Source: Hymenobacter rigui
GTDB taxonomy: Bacteria > Bacteroidota > Bacteroidia > Cytophagales > Hymenobacteraceae
Length of the DNA stretch: 64,000 bases
Direction: 5' to 3'
Assembly (NCBI RefSeq): GCF_003944715.1
Contig: NZ_RWIT01000008.1
Coordinates: 1-64,000, forward strand
Shown here piece after piece: positions 41,256-50,347 of this stretch (its first letter is position 1; each line of letters opens with the position of its first letter). The notes beneath the pieces were generated by a model. That model made no database searches, was not told where the DNA came from, and was given only the letters and a program-made list of their open reading frames with translations. Both the position numbers and the translations under genes were made by a program.

Positions 41256-41407
41256 GGAAAGTTATTGAGCAGAGGGAAGGGATAAAAATAGGCAGCGAAT
41301 GAGGCCATGCAAAGAAAGCAGAAGCCGTTGCTATCTTTCCCCGATTCATCAAGAAGATGCGCACACATCCTTCAGCAAAAGCTAAGCAGCAGATTCCGCG
41401 GCCGGCC

Positions 41408-41941
41408 ATGAGAAAATGGCGTCTACTCTTGTCCAGCTGGCTGCTACTGCTACCGTTTGCCGGGCAGGCACAACAGGCAGGCGTAGCCGAAACTGCCAGT
41501 TCTGTGCGCACGTTCGTGCAGGCCTTTTACGGCTGGTACCTTCCCAAAGCCTCGACGGGCGGCGCTGGCAGAACCTGGCAGACGGCCCTTGAGAAGAAGG
41601 CGAATTGCTTCAGCCCGGAGTTGCGCCGCCGGCTCCGCGCCGATGCTGCCGCCCAGGCCAAGGTAGCGCATGACCTAGTCGGCCTCGACTTTGATCCGTT
41701 CCTCAACAGCCAGGACCCAGACCCCTATTACCGCGTAGGGAAAGTAGTTCGCAAGGGCCAGACGTACATGGTCGAGATTCGCCGCGTGGTTCCCGGCACC
41801 GCGGGCCAGCGGGCCGTGCTGGCAGAGGTTGGCGGCACGGCACGGCAGTGGTACTTTGTTAACTTTCGCTACCCGGAAGGCCCCGACCTGCTTACCTTAC
41901 TCAAAACGCTGGAGAAAAGCCGCACGACCAGTTTCCGCTAA
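41408..41941 (+). CDS. DUF3828-like periplasmic protein
   Basis: About 177 residues from ATG 41408: RKWRLLLSSWLLLLPFAGQA is a signal peptide; the in-frame ATG at 41357 lies before a poorly hydrophobic segment. The mature part carries the DUF3828-type signature: VRTFVQAFYGWYLPK, then CFSPELRRRL and LDFDPFLNSQDPD. It ends with strands around YRVGKVVRKGQTYMVEI. These domains have a cystatin-like fold and are periplasmic; their role is unknown. Confidence 0.68.
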   Translation: MRKWRLLLSSWLLLLPFAGQAQQAGVAETASSVRTFVQAFYGWYLPKASTGGAGRTWQTALEKKANCFSPELRRRLRADAAAQAKVAHDLVGLDFDPFLNSQDPDPYYRVGKVVRKGQTYMVEIRRVVPGTAGQRAVLAEVGGTARQWYFVNFRYPEGPDLLTLLKTLEKSRTTSFR

Positions 41942-42023
41942 CGTGACGGTATCTTTCATCGGATCATATACCCCACCGCCACCAAATAGACTGGAGCAGT
42001 AATCAATAGGCGTATCCCCCATC

Positions 42024-43187
42024 ATGTCTCTACCCCTATCCGGCCGGTATGTCGGCCTGTTGCTGCTGCCGCTGTTGGTGGCCTGTCAGCCTGATAAGCC
42101 AATCCAACAACCGTCCGCATCACCAACCGCCCGGCAACTCCCCGCAGAAAAGCCGGCTTCGGCTCCTTTCCGCGGGTGGCGGCGCTATACCGGGCAGGTA
42201 GGGTCTTATCCGGTGGTAGTTGAGCTAACCTTCGAGGATACCGCCACGGTCGGCTCATACTACTATGCGCGCCATGGCGGGCTAGTGCCGTTGCGGGCGC
42301 AGTCTCCGGGGCCAGGACAGGCACTGCGGCTGCGCGAAGGAACCGCTGCAACCAGCAGCGGCACCTGGGAGGCGGTGCAACCCGCCGGCCCGGTGCTCAG
42401 CGGCACTTGGCGCAGCCCCGATGGCCGACGGCAGTTGCCGTTTTCGCTGCGGTAGGAGTATGCCGGGGCCGTGCGCTACGAGCAGGTCGGCTTCAGCCGC
42501 GAAGGCCAGCTGCCCGCCGACTCTGCCGTGTGCGGTATTCCGGGCCGGGCCGTGAAATTTTCGCTGCAAGGAGTGCAGTTGCTCGATACCGGGAGCAGCC
42601 CCGCCCTCCAACGGATCCAGCAGCAGCTGTTGCCGGTGCCCCCCGCCCAGCTGGAGGCCTACGTGGCCCGGCAGGTGGCCGACAACGTGGGCGACTGCAC
42701 CGAAACCGAGAAATCGGCCTGGGTAAGCTACAATGCCGACCACCTGCTGTCCGTGACTTCGCTGGAAGTGGTGTTTGCCTTCGGCGCCCCACACCCCACC
42801 CACCACTTCACCTCGATGACCTTTGACCTGCGGACGGGTAGCCAGCTGCGCCTAGCCGATTTGCTGCGCCCCGGCTATGAGCAGCCGCTGCGGCAGCTAC
42901 TAACGAACCGGCTATTGGCCGATCCCAGCTACGGCGACTTTTACCGGGGGGAGCAGGAGGAGGGCCAGCAGCGGTGGCTGGACGAGGCCGGGCGGCCGCA
43001 ACAGCTGGTGCCGTTGCCGGCAGAGGGGTTTGTGCTGACTCCCGCCGGGCTGGAGTTCACCTGGAACGAGTACACTATAGCCCCGTACGTGATGGGCCCG
43101 CAATCCGTGGAACTCAGCTACGCCGACCTGCGCCGGCTGGTTCGGCCCTCAGGGCCCCTGGCAGCGGTAGTTGCACGACATAAGTGA
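42024..43187 (+). pseudogene. DUF3298 (RsiV-like) lipoprotein split by in-frame TAG
   Basis: The first part is a lipoprotein (RYVGLLLLPLLVAC lipobox) with a beta-rich domain ending GRRQLPFSLR. A TAG at 42453-42455 follows, and the same frame continues EYAGAVRYEQVGFSREGQLP to the DUF3298 domain: LTSLEVV-type strand, HHFTSMTFDLRTGSQLRLADLL, and LEFTWNEYTIAPYVMGPQSV near the end. There is no frameshift and no good start codon immediately after the TAG (the next ATG-free stretch starts GTGCGCTAC). A single base change (for example CAG to TAG) explains it. Alternatively the two halves are made separately. DUF3298 proteins include periplasmic sensors or anti-sigma factors such as RsiV. Confidence 0.65.
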
Positions 43188-43249
43188 CAAGGAAATCCAG
43201 CAGATTAACTTACTTCGGTCGTCGCACATGCACTCTCTATTCGGATGCA

Positions 43250-43404
43250 CTAGGCTGTGTCTGAAAACTCCAAAACAGTGATGCTGAGCTTACCGAAGCA
43301 TCTCTACCGCTTCGGGTGAACCGTCTGATAAAGCGGTAGAGATACTTTGGCAAGCTCAGTATGACGTTCAGCGAGTTGCAAATGACTTTTCAGACACAGC
43401 CTAG
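43250..43404. mobile_element. MITE, 155 bp with perfect 18-bp terminal inverted repeats
   Basis: Ends are CTAGGCTGTGTCTGAAAA (43250-43267) and its exact complement (43387-43404). The outer CTAG on both sides may be the target-site duplication. Inside, two imperfect inverted copies of a segment with the words GCTGAGCTT and ATCTCTACCGCTT make the element fold into one long hairpin. No ORF is present, so it must be moved by a transposase from elsewhere. Its ends resemble those of IS5-type elements (from memory). Confidence 0.8.
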
Positions 43405-43667
43405 TAAAAAGCAGAGAAACGTGGGTATTGAGAAGGCAATACCCACGTTTACAAGAGCTTGAAGTATACACGTCATTGGCTTTTGCGGCAGGAATCATTT
43501 CCAGCACTGTGCGTCGCATCTCAGCCGGTTCCGGAGGAATTTGACGGGTTTCGGGGGAAAGATCTCCGGCTCCTCAGGATAAATTATAGAGTAGACGTGG
43601 GGCTGGGTAATGAGCATGGGCTGAGTAGCCGGCGCATTTCCACCGCTGACTATATAAGGAGCAGCAA

Positions 43668-43752
43668 GTAGGCGTCAACGAAATTGCGCAACGCCAAAGT
43701 CACGCTCCATAAATACCTGCGTCACCAAGGCGTCGTCATCCACAGTCACTGA
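43668..43752 (+). pseudogene. Serine recombinase/resolvase C-terminal HTH fragment
   Basis: GVNEIAQR is followed, after a one-base frame change, by LRNAKVTLHKYLRHQGVVIH and a stop. This is the C-terminal helix-turn-helix of resolvase/invertase-type recombinases, where the usual text is I-A-x-x-L-G-V-S-K-x-T-L-Y-K-Y-L. The catalytic domain is gone. The identification is from a short pattern. Confidence 0.4.
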
Positions 43753-44054
43753 AAAGCGGCAGTAGCTAAGGTAACCGAATGATTTTTGTGCCTATTCGTA
43801 GGTCAAATTCCTTAACGTGCTATTTATTTCGTTTTCTGAGAGGTCCCCAGATTGTACTAGCAGGGCTGGGGCCAGCAGTGATTATTAACGATGATACTGC
43901 TTGAGCATAGCAACCTGCTATAATGACTGCGACAAGCGGCTGGCTGGAGCCTAATGCAGCACAATGCCTTACCTGTCCGGCGCAGTAGGGCCCCGCAGCC
44001 CAACTTTATCGGGCGCCTGGCCCCGGGGCTGCGCTAACTATCATTGACAATCGA
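43753..44054. other. No gene seen
   Basis: About 300 bp between the recombinase fragment and the LytTR regulator stop. Stops occur in all frames. No hairpin with a T-run was found that would clearly end the regulator transcript. Confidence 0.35.
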
Positions 44055-44804
44055 CTACAGCAGATTGCAGGCCCGGATCTGCTGCATGAGCGCGTCCCGG
44101 TACGTTTCGCCTATAGGCAACAGGCGCCCCCCGATCTGCACCTTGTTGCGCTCCAGGTGCTCGACGCGGTCCAGCGCCACCAAAAAGGATTTATGGATGC
44201 GCACAAACCGCTGGGCCGGCAGCACCTCCTCTACCCGTTTAAACGACTGCAGGGTCAGAATTTTGCCCCCGTCTGCCGTGTATAGCATCAGGTACTCCTT
44301 CATGCCCTCGATGTAGAGGATGTCGTCGAAGGCCACGCGCTGCAGGCGCTGCTCGTTTTTCACAAACATGGCTTCCGCCGCCCGCTCTCCGGCCTGCGCG
44401 GCGGCTGACGCGGCCGGAGCCGGGGCCAGCATGCTCTGCGCACGCGTGACGGCCTGCACAAACCGCGGAAACCCGATAGGCTTGAGCAAATAGTCAATCA
44501 CGCCCAGCTCGTAGCTCTGCAGAGCATACTGGTCGTAGGCCGTGGTCAGGATCAGGCGGGGGCCGGGGGGCAGCACCCGCGCCAGCTGCAGGCCGGTGAG
44601 GCCGGGCATCTCAATATCGAGAAACACCAGGTCAACGAGCGTGGTCTGCAGAAAGGCCAGCGCGGCCAGCGCATCGTGGAACACGCCCGCCAGCTGCAGG
44701 CCCGGCATCTGGGCGCAGTAGCGCTGCAGCATGGCCGTGGCCAGCGGCTCATCATCCACGATAAGGCAGGTGAGCCCGCAGGCGGCAGACAGAGAGCTAT
44801 CCAT
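44055..44804 (-). CDS. LytTR-family response regulator
   Basis: 249 residues from ATG 44804 (MDSSLSAACGLTCLIVDDEP). Receiver domain residues 12-125: acidic pair D17/D18, phospho-acceptor D63 in LVFLDIEMPG, then the conserved lysine in DYLLKPIGFPRFV. C-terminal LytTR DNA-binding domain from about 150: ILYIEGMKEYLMLYTADGGK, then RVEEVLPAQRFVRIHKSFLV and IGGRLLPIGETYRDAL. It binds DNA as a dimer. It follows the LytS-like kinase gene by about 130 bp on the same strand, so the two form a two-component system. Confidence 0.92.
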   Translation of the reverse strand: MDSSLSAACGLTCLIVDDEPLATAMLQRYCAQMPGLQLAGVFHDALAALAFLQTTLVDLVFLDIEMPGLTGLQLARVLPPGPRLILTTAYDQYALQSYELGVIDYLLKPIGFPRFVQAVTRAQSMLAPAPAASAAAQAGERAAEAMFVKNEQRLQRVAFDDILYIEGMKEYLMLYTADGGKILTLQSFKRVEEVLPAQRFVRIHKSFLVALDRVEHLERNKVQIGGRLLPIGETYRDALMQQIRACNLL

Positions 44805-44934
44805 AGCGCGGATCCGGTGGGAAGTATACGGTAGAAGGCCGAAGGTAGTGAGTAGGCGCGGAAAGGACGACACCGGGAAACAACGACAGGCCGCCCATTC
44901 CCGGTTAAGGCCCGGCGGCGTCAGGCCACTGCCC

Positions 44935-46203
44935 TCAGCCGGGCAAAAAGGCCCGGTGGGAGGCCGTGTGACCGGACTGAGTGGGCGCAGCGTAGGCGCT
45001 GGCCGCTTCCAGGGTAAGGGTGATGTGGTAGTGCCCATTGGCTTCGGCCACGTGCAGGTGGTGCCGGTCCGGGTACAGGAGCTGCAGGCGGCGGCGCAGG
45101 TTGACCAGGCCGACCCCGCCGCCGGGCTTGCCGGGCGAAGTCTCGGCGGTGCGGCGCACGTCGTTGCGCACGGCAAACGTGAGCCGGTCGGCGGCCAGCG
45201 TCAGGCGCAGATCCACGGCGTGGGGGCGGGCGCGCAGGTCGCCGTGCTTAAAGGCATTTTCCACCAGCGGCAGCAGCAGCATGGGTGCCACCGGAAACCG
45301 GGCCGCCTCGGGCGCCTGGATGTCGAAGCGCAGACACCCGGCTGCGGCCGACGGCAGCCGCAGCCGCTGCAAGCTCAGAAAGCTCTGGATGTGCGAAATC
45401 TCCTTTTCCAGCGGCACGTGGTCGGCCGCCGATTCGTAGAGCTGGTAGCGCATCAGCTCAGCCAGCTGCAGCACCGCCACGGCCGCCGGCGCCTCCGCCG
45501 ACTCCTCGCTGGTGAGCGAGTAGATGTTGTTGAGCGTGTTGAACAGAAAGTGCGGGTTGATCTGGGCCTTGAGCAAACTCAGCTCGGCCGCCAGGTGCTG
45601 CTTTTCCAATGCCTCGCGGCGCTGGTTTTCCTGCTGGCGACGGGTTTGCTCGTGCTGGTAGTCGGCCGTCAGCCGCAGGTAAAAGCTCAGCAGCAGCACC
45701 AGCAGCGAGGTAATGGCCACCCCACCGCCCGCGTCATTCATGTTAACGCCCAGCATAAATCCCACACGCCCGCTGGGCGTCATCGTGGCCACCTGACGGA
45801 CAATTTTTTCACTGAGTGGGCGGGTCCGGACATTCAGCACCGTGCAGCTGGCAATCCGCACCGCAAACGTGAGGGACAGCGCCAGCAGCAGTACCCCCAG
45901 AAACCGGGTCAGCGAGGTGCGGGACAGGTACCGGGGAATGATGACGTACCAGTTGCCGTAAAACAGCGCCGCGTAAGCCCCGCAGGTCAGCGCCACGTCA
46001 GCGGCCGCCAAAGGCCACGACCAGGACTGGCGGCGCATGGCCACCCCCCAGAACAGGGTGTTGCACAGCAGCATCAATCCCCACAGCAGCAGGTGCACTG
46101 ATGCCGGAATAGGTTGCGCTGCTTCGGCCCGGGGCAGCAGCGGCTGCTCCGACGAGGGCGGCCGGAAACGCGGTATGGGCAGAACATCAGGCAAAAAAGG
46201 CAT
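44935..46203 (-). CDS. LytS-type sensor histidine kinase
   Basis: 422 residues. Four to five hydrophobic segments lie in the first 175 residues (HLLLWGLMLLCNTLFWGVAM, LTRFLGVLLLALSLTFAV, AITSLLVLLLSFYLRL). A coiled coil rich in Q, E and R follows (YQHEQTRRQQENQRREALEK). The kinase core is the His_kinase (LytS/YehU) type: QINPHFLFNTLNNIYSL with phospho-acceptor H218, and the HATPase region LLPLVENAFKHG plus GVGLVNLRRRLQLLY. No extracellular sensor domain is present beyond the helices. It signals to the LytTR regulator downstream. Stimulus unknown. Confidence 0.92.
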   Translation of the reverse strand: MPFLPDVLPIPRFRPPSSEQPLLPRAEAAQPIPASVHLLLWGLMLLCNTLFWGVAMRRQSWSWPLAAADVALTCGAYAALFYGNWYVIIPRYLSRTSLTRFLGVLLLALSLTFAVRIASCTVLNVRTRPLSEKIVRQVATMTPSGRVGFMLGVNMNDAGGGVAITSLLVLLLSFYLRLTADYQHEQTRRQQENQRREALEKQHLAAELSLLKAQINPHFLFNTLNNIYSLTSEESAEAPAAVAVLQLAELMRYQLYESAADHVPLEKEISHIQSFLSLQRLRLPSAAAGCLRFDIQAPEAARFPVAPMLLLPLVENAFKHGDLRARPHAVDLRLTLAADRLTFAVRNDVRRTAETSPGKPGGGVGLVNLRRRLQLLYPDRHHLHVAEANGHYHITLTLEAASAYAAPTQSGHTASHRAFLPG

Positions 46204-46467
46204 CCGGAAGCGGAGAAGGGGCCGCAGCGGGCGGCCAGTGAAGCGCTAAAAGTAACAAGCCCGGCGGCCAGGGTCAGATTTTTCAACCAATTGGCTTCAA
46301 CCGGCTACCAAGCTGCCCGCATCGGCAACCAATGCGGCTTCGCCCCGCCGCCTTCCGGGTGGTAAGCTCAACCGGTGTGTTGCCCATTATCCAGCCCGTA
46401 TTCGTTGAAAAAACCGGACGGGGCCACGGTCGGCGCAATAGGTTTGAGCCTCTCTAACCTGTTGCCT

Positions 46468-49098
46468 ATGTCCTCTATCGTACGCGTTGTTCTGTTAATA
46501 ACCGTTTTTGCCTGGGTCTTCAGCCTGCCCGCCCGCGCCGGCCTGGCGCGGGGCCACGTGCGCGACCAGGCCGGGGCCGGCCTGGGCTTTGCCGCCGTCG
46601 CCGTGCGCGGCACGGCTCTGAGCACCGCCACCAACGAGCAGGGTGCTTATCAGTTACGCCTGCCCGCCGGCCGCCACGAGCTGGTATTCCAATACGTGGG
46701 ATACCAGACGCAGACTGCTTCGGTGCGCGTGCCAGCCGGCGACTCAGTGGCCGTGCTCGACGTGGCCCTGATCCAGCTCAGCGTGCAGCTTGGGGAAGTG
46801 GTGGTGCGCTCCACCGACCGTGACCCGGCCTACGCCCTAGTGCAGCAGGCCATACGCTGGCGCCCCTACCACCAGCGCGAGGTGGCCGCCTACCGGGCCC
46901 GCACCTACCTCAAAAGCGTGTTCGGCCTGCGCGAAATTCCCGGCAAGCTGCTGGGTATGCGGCTGCCCGCCCCCGAGCCGGGCACCGACCCCAAAGTGCT
47001 GCGCCTGGAGGAAACCGTTACCGAGCTTGGCTTCCGCCAGCCCGGGCCGGTGCAGGAGCGGGTGCTGTCAACCCGCGTGAGCGGCCGCAGCCAGGAGTTT
47101 GGCCGTGGCCGGGCCAGCAACCAGTTCTCCATCTACCAGAACCAGCAGCGCGTCAACATTGCCGCCCAGGCCCTGGTGTCGCCCATCGCCGACGGGGCCC
47201 TGCACTACTATACCTACGAGCTGATAGGCACCACCCGCCAGGATGGCCTGACGCTGCATCAGATCCGGGTAGCGCCCCGCCGGCCCCAGACCCCGGCCTA
47301 CAGCGGGATGATCTACCTCGTCGACGGCACCTGGCGCCTGCACAGCGTACAGCTGACGGTCAGTCCGCAGCTGCTCAAGGATGGGTTTGAAAGCCTACGC
47401 GTAGAGCAGCAGTATATGCCCGCCCCCGGCAGCCCCGACGTGTGGGTGCTACAGTCGCAGAAATTCCAGTTCAGCTTCTCCTTTCTGGGCATAAAGGGGG
47501 GTGGCACCAGCCAGCTGGTGTACCTGAACTACCGCCAGGTCGTGCCCACCTTCGCCCGCCGGCCCGCTGATGAGATGACGGCCCCGGTCGCTACCCAATC
47601 GGCCGCGAATAGCATCCAGCCACAGGCCCCTCTGCCCGGGCCCGCCTTGCGCGGGCTGGCCCGCCGGGCCCGGCAGCAGGTCCGGCGGGCGGCCCTGCCG
47701 GCCGATAGCCTGGACCTGCGCCCCGGCGAAGTGCAGCGCGTGGAGGCCGGGGCCAACACCCGCAGCGCCGCCTACTGGGACCAGATCCGGCCCGTGCCCC
47801 TGACCCTGGACGAGCAGCGCGACTACCGGCTGCGCGACAGTCTGGAAGCCCATCGCAGCTCCCGGGCCTACCAGGACTCGGTGGACCGCCGCCAGAACCG
47901 GATTCATATAAGCCGGCTGCTGCTGACCGGTTACACCTGGAACAACTCCTTCCGGCAGCGCCGCTTGCAGGTAGCCCCCCTGGGCGAGTGCCTGGCCTAC
48001 AACACGGTGGAAGGCGGCGTAATCCACGCCCTGGGCACCTACCAGCAGCAGCTCAGTGGCGGGCGCGTGCTGCAGCTGCGGCCGGCCCTGCGCTACGGGG
48101 CGGCGGCCCGCCTGCTGAGCCCCTATCTGGCCGTCTCCTACGAGTACCAGCCCCAGCGGCGGGCCGTGGTGGAAGTGGGCGGAGGCCGCCGCATCGTCGA
48201 TTTCAACGACCGGACCCAGCTTACCCCGCTCGTCAACACCCACTACACGCTCTACCGCAGCCGCAACCTGGCTAAGCTCTACCAGTTGCAGGATATATCC
48301 CTTGGGTACGGCCGCGACCTGACGGCGGGCCTGCGCCTGTACACCCAGGTGGCCTGGGCCGACCGCCTGCGCCTGCAGAACCATAGCGCGGCCCGCATCA
48401 TCGACGTGCCCGGCCGGGAGTTTACTTCCAACGAGCCCGTGAGCCAGGAATCCGGCCCCGCCGCCTCCCGCAGCCAGGCCCTCACGCTGGCCCTGGAGCT
48501 GAGCTGGAAACCCGGCCAGCAGTACATCAGCCAGCCCGACAAAACCATCATGCTCGGCTCGCGCTTTCCGCTGCTGCGCCTGCGCGCGGTGCAGGCCCTG
48601 GGCGGGATACTAGGGGCAGATGTGCGCTACACGCAGGTCCTGGCCGGGCTCGACCACACCCAGGCCCTGGGCCGATTGGGGGTAGGGCAGCTTTCGGTTA
48701 CGGGCGGCGGCTTTCTGGGCTCGCCCCGCCTGGAGTTCATGGACTACCGCCACTTTGCTGGCAACCAGACGATACTGCCCACCAACTTCGGCCGCTTCCA
48801 GCTGCTCGACTACTACGCTTTCAGCACCCGCCGGCAGTTTTTGGAAGGCCACTACCAGCAGTTTTTCCGGGGCGTACTGCTGAACCGGGTGCCGCTGCTG
48901 CGCACCCTTAAGCTGCAGGAAGTCGGCTCGGTCCACTACCTGCACACCGCCGCGCTGGGCCATTACCTGGAAGTAGGCGGCGGCCTGCAGCGCGACCTGC
49001 TGAGCCTGCACCTGCGTGCCGACGTGGTGACAACTGTACTACCCGGCCAGGCCCCGCGCGCCACCGGGCCGCGCCTGCGCGTGTGGCGTGATCTGTAG
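46468..49098 (+). CDS. DUF5686 outer-membrane protein with carboxypeptidase-like domain
   Basis: About 876 residues from ATG 46468 (SSIVRVVLLITVFAWVFSLP signal); an ATG at 46375 would add 31 non-signal residues. Residues 25-110 form a CarboxypepD_reg-like domain (GHVRDQAGAGLGFAAVAVRG, YQLRLPAGRHELVFQYVGYQ). The rest fits DUF5686: EVVVRSTDRDPAYALVQQAI, then a middle region and a C-terminal beta-barrel with repeated alternating strands such as RLYTQVAWADRLRL and HYLEVGGGLQRDLLSLHL. Such proteins sit in the outer membrane of Bacteroidota, with unknown cargo. Gene is divergent from the two-component system, whose control of it is plausible. Confidence 0.82.
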   Translation: MSSIVRVVLLITVFAWVFSLPARAGLARGHVRDQAGAGLGFAAVAVRGTALSTATNEQGAYQLRLPAGRHELVFQYVGYQTQTASVRVPAGDSVAVLDVALIQLSVQLGEVVVRSTDRDPAYALVQQAIRWRPYHQREVAAYRARTYLKSVFGLREIPGKLLGMRLPAPEPGTDPKVLRLEETVTELGFRQPGPVQERVLSTRVSGRSQEFGRGRASNQFSIYQNQQRVNIAAQALVSPIADGALHYYTYELIGTTRQDGLTLHQIRVAPRRPQTPAYSGMIYLVDGTWRLHSVQLTVSPQLLKDGFESLRVEQQYMPAPGSPDVWVLQSQKFQFSFSFLGIKGGGTSQLVYLNYRQVVPTFARRPADEMTAPVATQSAANSIQPQAPLPGPALRGLARRARQQVRRAALPADSLDLRPGEVQRVEAGANTRSAAYWDQIRPVPLTLDEQRDYRLRDSLEAHRSSRAYQDSVDRRQNRIHISRLLLTGYTWNNSFRQRRLQVAPLGECLAYNTVEGGVIHALGTYQQQLSGGRVLQLRPALRYGAAARLLSPYLAVSYEYQPQRRAVVEVGGGRRIVDFNDRTQLTPLVNTHYTLYRSRNLAKLYQLQDISLGYGRDLTAGLRLYTQVAWADRLRLQNHSAARIIDVPGREFTSNEPVSQESGPAASRSQALTLALELSWKPGQQYISQPDKTIMLGSRFPLLRLRAVQALGGILGADVRYTQVLAGLDHTQALGRLGVGQLSVTGGGFLGSPRLEFMDYRHFAGNQTILPTNFGRFQLLDYYAFSTRRQFLEGHYQQFFRGVLLNRVPLLRTLKLQEVGSVHYLHTAALGHYLEVGGGLQRDLLSLHLRADVVTTVLPGQAPRATGPRLRVWRDL

Positions 49099-49157
49099 CA
49101 GAGAACAGCCAGGCTGCTTGATGCCTTGGACGGACCGGCGACAGAGCAACAGGTTAT

Positions 49158-49735
49158 GTGGTGGTCTAGCTAAACTAAGCAGAGCTATACCGTTGTTTGA
49201 ATTCTGGTTTATAAGTGGTTATTAGACAGATAACCGATTGATGAATGGACCGTTAGGCATTGTAGCAGGCGTTGTAGTGACTGATTCCGAGCTTGGCTTC
49301 CGGCCAAGCCGCGAGAAATGCCGCCGTTGGGCCACCCGGCTTTGAAACGGCTCCAAAAGAATTCGGCGTGGGCGTTGTCGTAGCAGTTGCCGCACCGGCT
49401 CATGCTTTGCACGGTCCTATAGCGGGCCAGCAAGTCCTTGAATCGGGTGGTCATGTACGGGCTGCCCAAGATGACGCCGCAGCGTCACTTAAGGCGGAAT
49501 GCACGATGAGACCCGCCGGGGGCCTACATACCACCAGGGCCCGGCGCAGCGCTTCGCTCACCATGTATGCCGGCATCGTGTCGCCCACGTCCAACGAGTT
49601 GCCGCGGCAGCACCCAAACCGGCGATTTTGCGCGAACAACGGGCCAGCCACACAGCCAAGTAGAGCCAGCCGCCGCTCTGGCGCGGCAGGTAGGTGATGT
49701 CGCCCATCTGACCCGGTGCGGAGCCACAGGATCCG
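49158..49735 (-). mobile_element. IS3-family remnant, transposase orfB 3' part
   Basis: The minus strand keeps the DDE end of an IS3 transposase: GSPYMTTRFKDLLARYRTVQ, then SMSRCGNCYDNAHAEFFWSR. Further upstream, in another frame, is DITYLPRQ-type sequence. The left boundary has GTGGTCTAGCTAA near 49163, the same end as the element at 25381-26249, so they belong to one IS type. The 5' part of the element and its other inverted repeat are missing; the remnant fuses at about 49735 to a primase-like gene start. Frameshifted and inactive. Confidence 0.75.
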
Positions 49736-49739
49736 GCTG

Positions 49740-49894
49740 GCCGAGTATGCGGCTAGGGTATCGTTACCCTCGAATACGAGTATCTTATCCCGGCCCAGAT
49801 CCTCTCCCTTTTTGAGGGTGTAGCCACAGTGGCTCAGCAGCTCGGGCAGTTCCACCTGCTCCTTAATTTTCTGAAAGGTCAGCTCGTGTTCCAT
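49740..49894 (-). pseudogene. Plasmid primase/toprim-type protein, first 50 codons only
   Basis: MEHELTFQKIKEQVELPELL, then SHCGYTLKKGEDLGRDKILV and FEGNDTLAAYS. This is how many Bacteroidota plasmid toprim/primase-like proteins begin (short helix, L-x-x-x-G-Y-x-L, then a strand with V-x-x-G/N). After about 50 residues the frame runs into the IS3 remnant, so the catalytic part is lost. It lies downstream of the Rep1 gene, a usual place for such a gene. Identification is from pattern memory. Confidence 0.45.
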
Positions 49895-49998
49895 GGCTTA
49901 GGGATGGATTAGGCCGGAAAATGCCCGGAAAAACGAAGCGAGGAAACGAGCTTCCGGGCTCGGGGGCAGATAGGATTGGTATGCAAGAAGCTAGCCCG

Positions 49999-50324
49999 CT
50001 AGCGGCGCGGACCCCGCGGTTTCGCCTGCGCGGTTTGCGCTTTGGCCGGAGTGGGCTCCACTGTCTTGGTAGCGGCCGATACGGTTTGCTCCGTCTTCGG
50101 TGCCTGGCGCTGGGCCAGCTCGTGCACGGCCGGACGATGCCCACAGCCAAGCCCGCTTCCGATAGATTCCGCAAGAAATCCGGCACGTGTACCCTCTCCA
50201 CCGCCAGCCGCGGATCAGCCCATGACGCACCGTGCACGTCCCTCGCCGCTATCCGTAGCCGGGGACCGGGCATCCGGGTTACCAGCTACCCATCCAATGG
50301 CCCACTGACGCGGACAGTAAACAT
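49999..50324 (-). pseudogene. Small plasmid gene with amber stop and frameshift
   Basis: Starting at an ATG at 50324, 23 bp after the rep1 stop, the frame gives MFTVRVSGPLDG, a TAG, then LVTRMPGPRLRIAARDVHGA, SWADPRLAVERVHVPDFLRN and LSEAGLAVGI. A one-base shift then leads to VHELAQRQAPKTEQTVSAAT, KTVEPTPAKAQTAQAKPRGP and a stop at 49999. The proline/alanine/lysine-rich tail is plausible only in this joined frame. The whole would be about 110 residues. I do not recognise the family; it may be a small rep-linked plasmid protein. Confidence 0.45.
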
Positions 50325-50347
50325 GCCATCATGGGCAGACACTGCAG

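Noticed and set aside
44731-46101. Long plus-strand open frame opposite the histidine kinase
   Set aside because: Antisense shadow; rich in Q, R and G without motifs, while the minus strand has intact kinase motifs.
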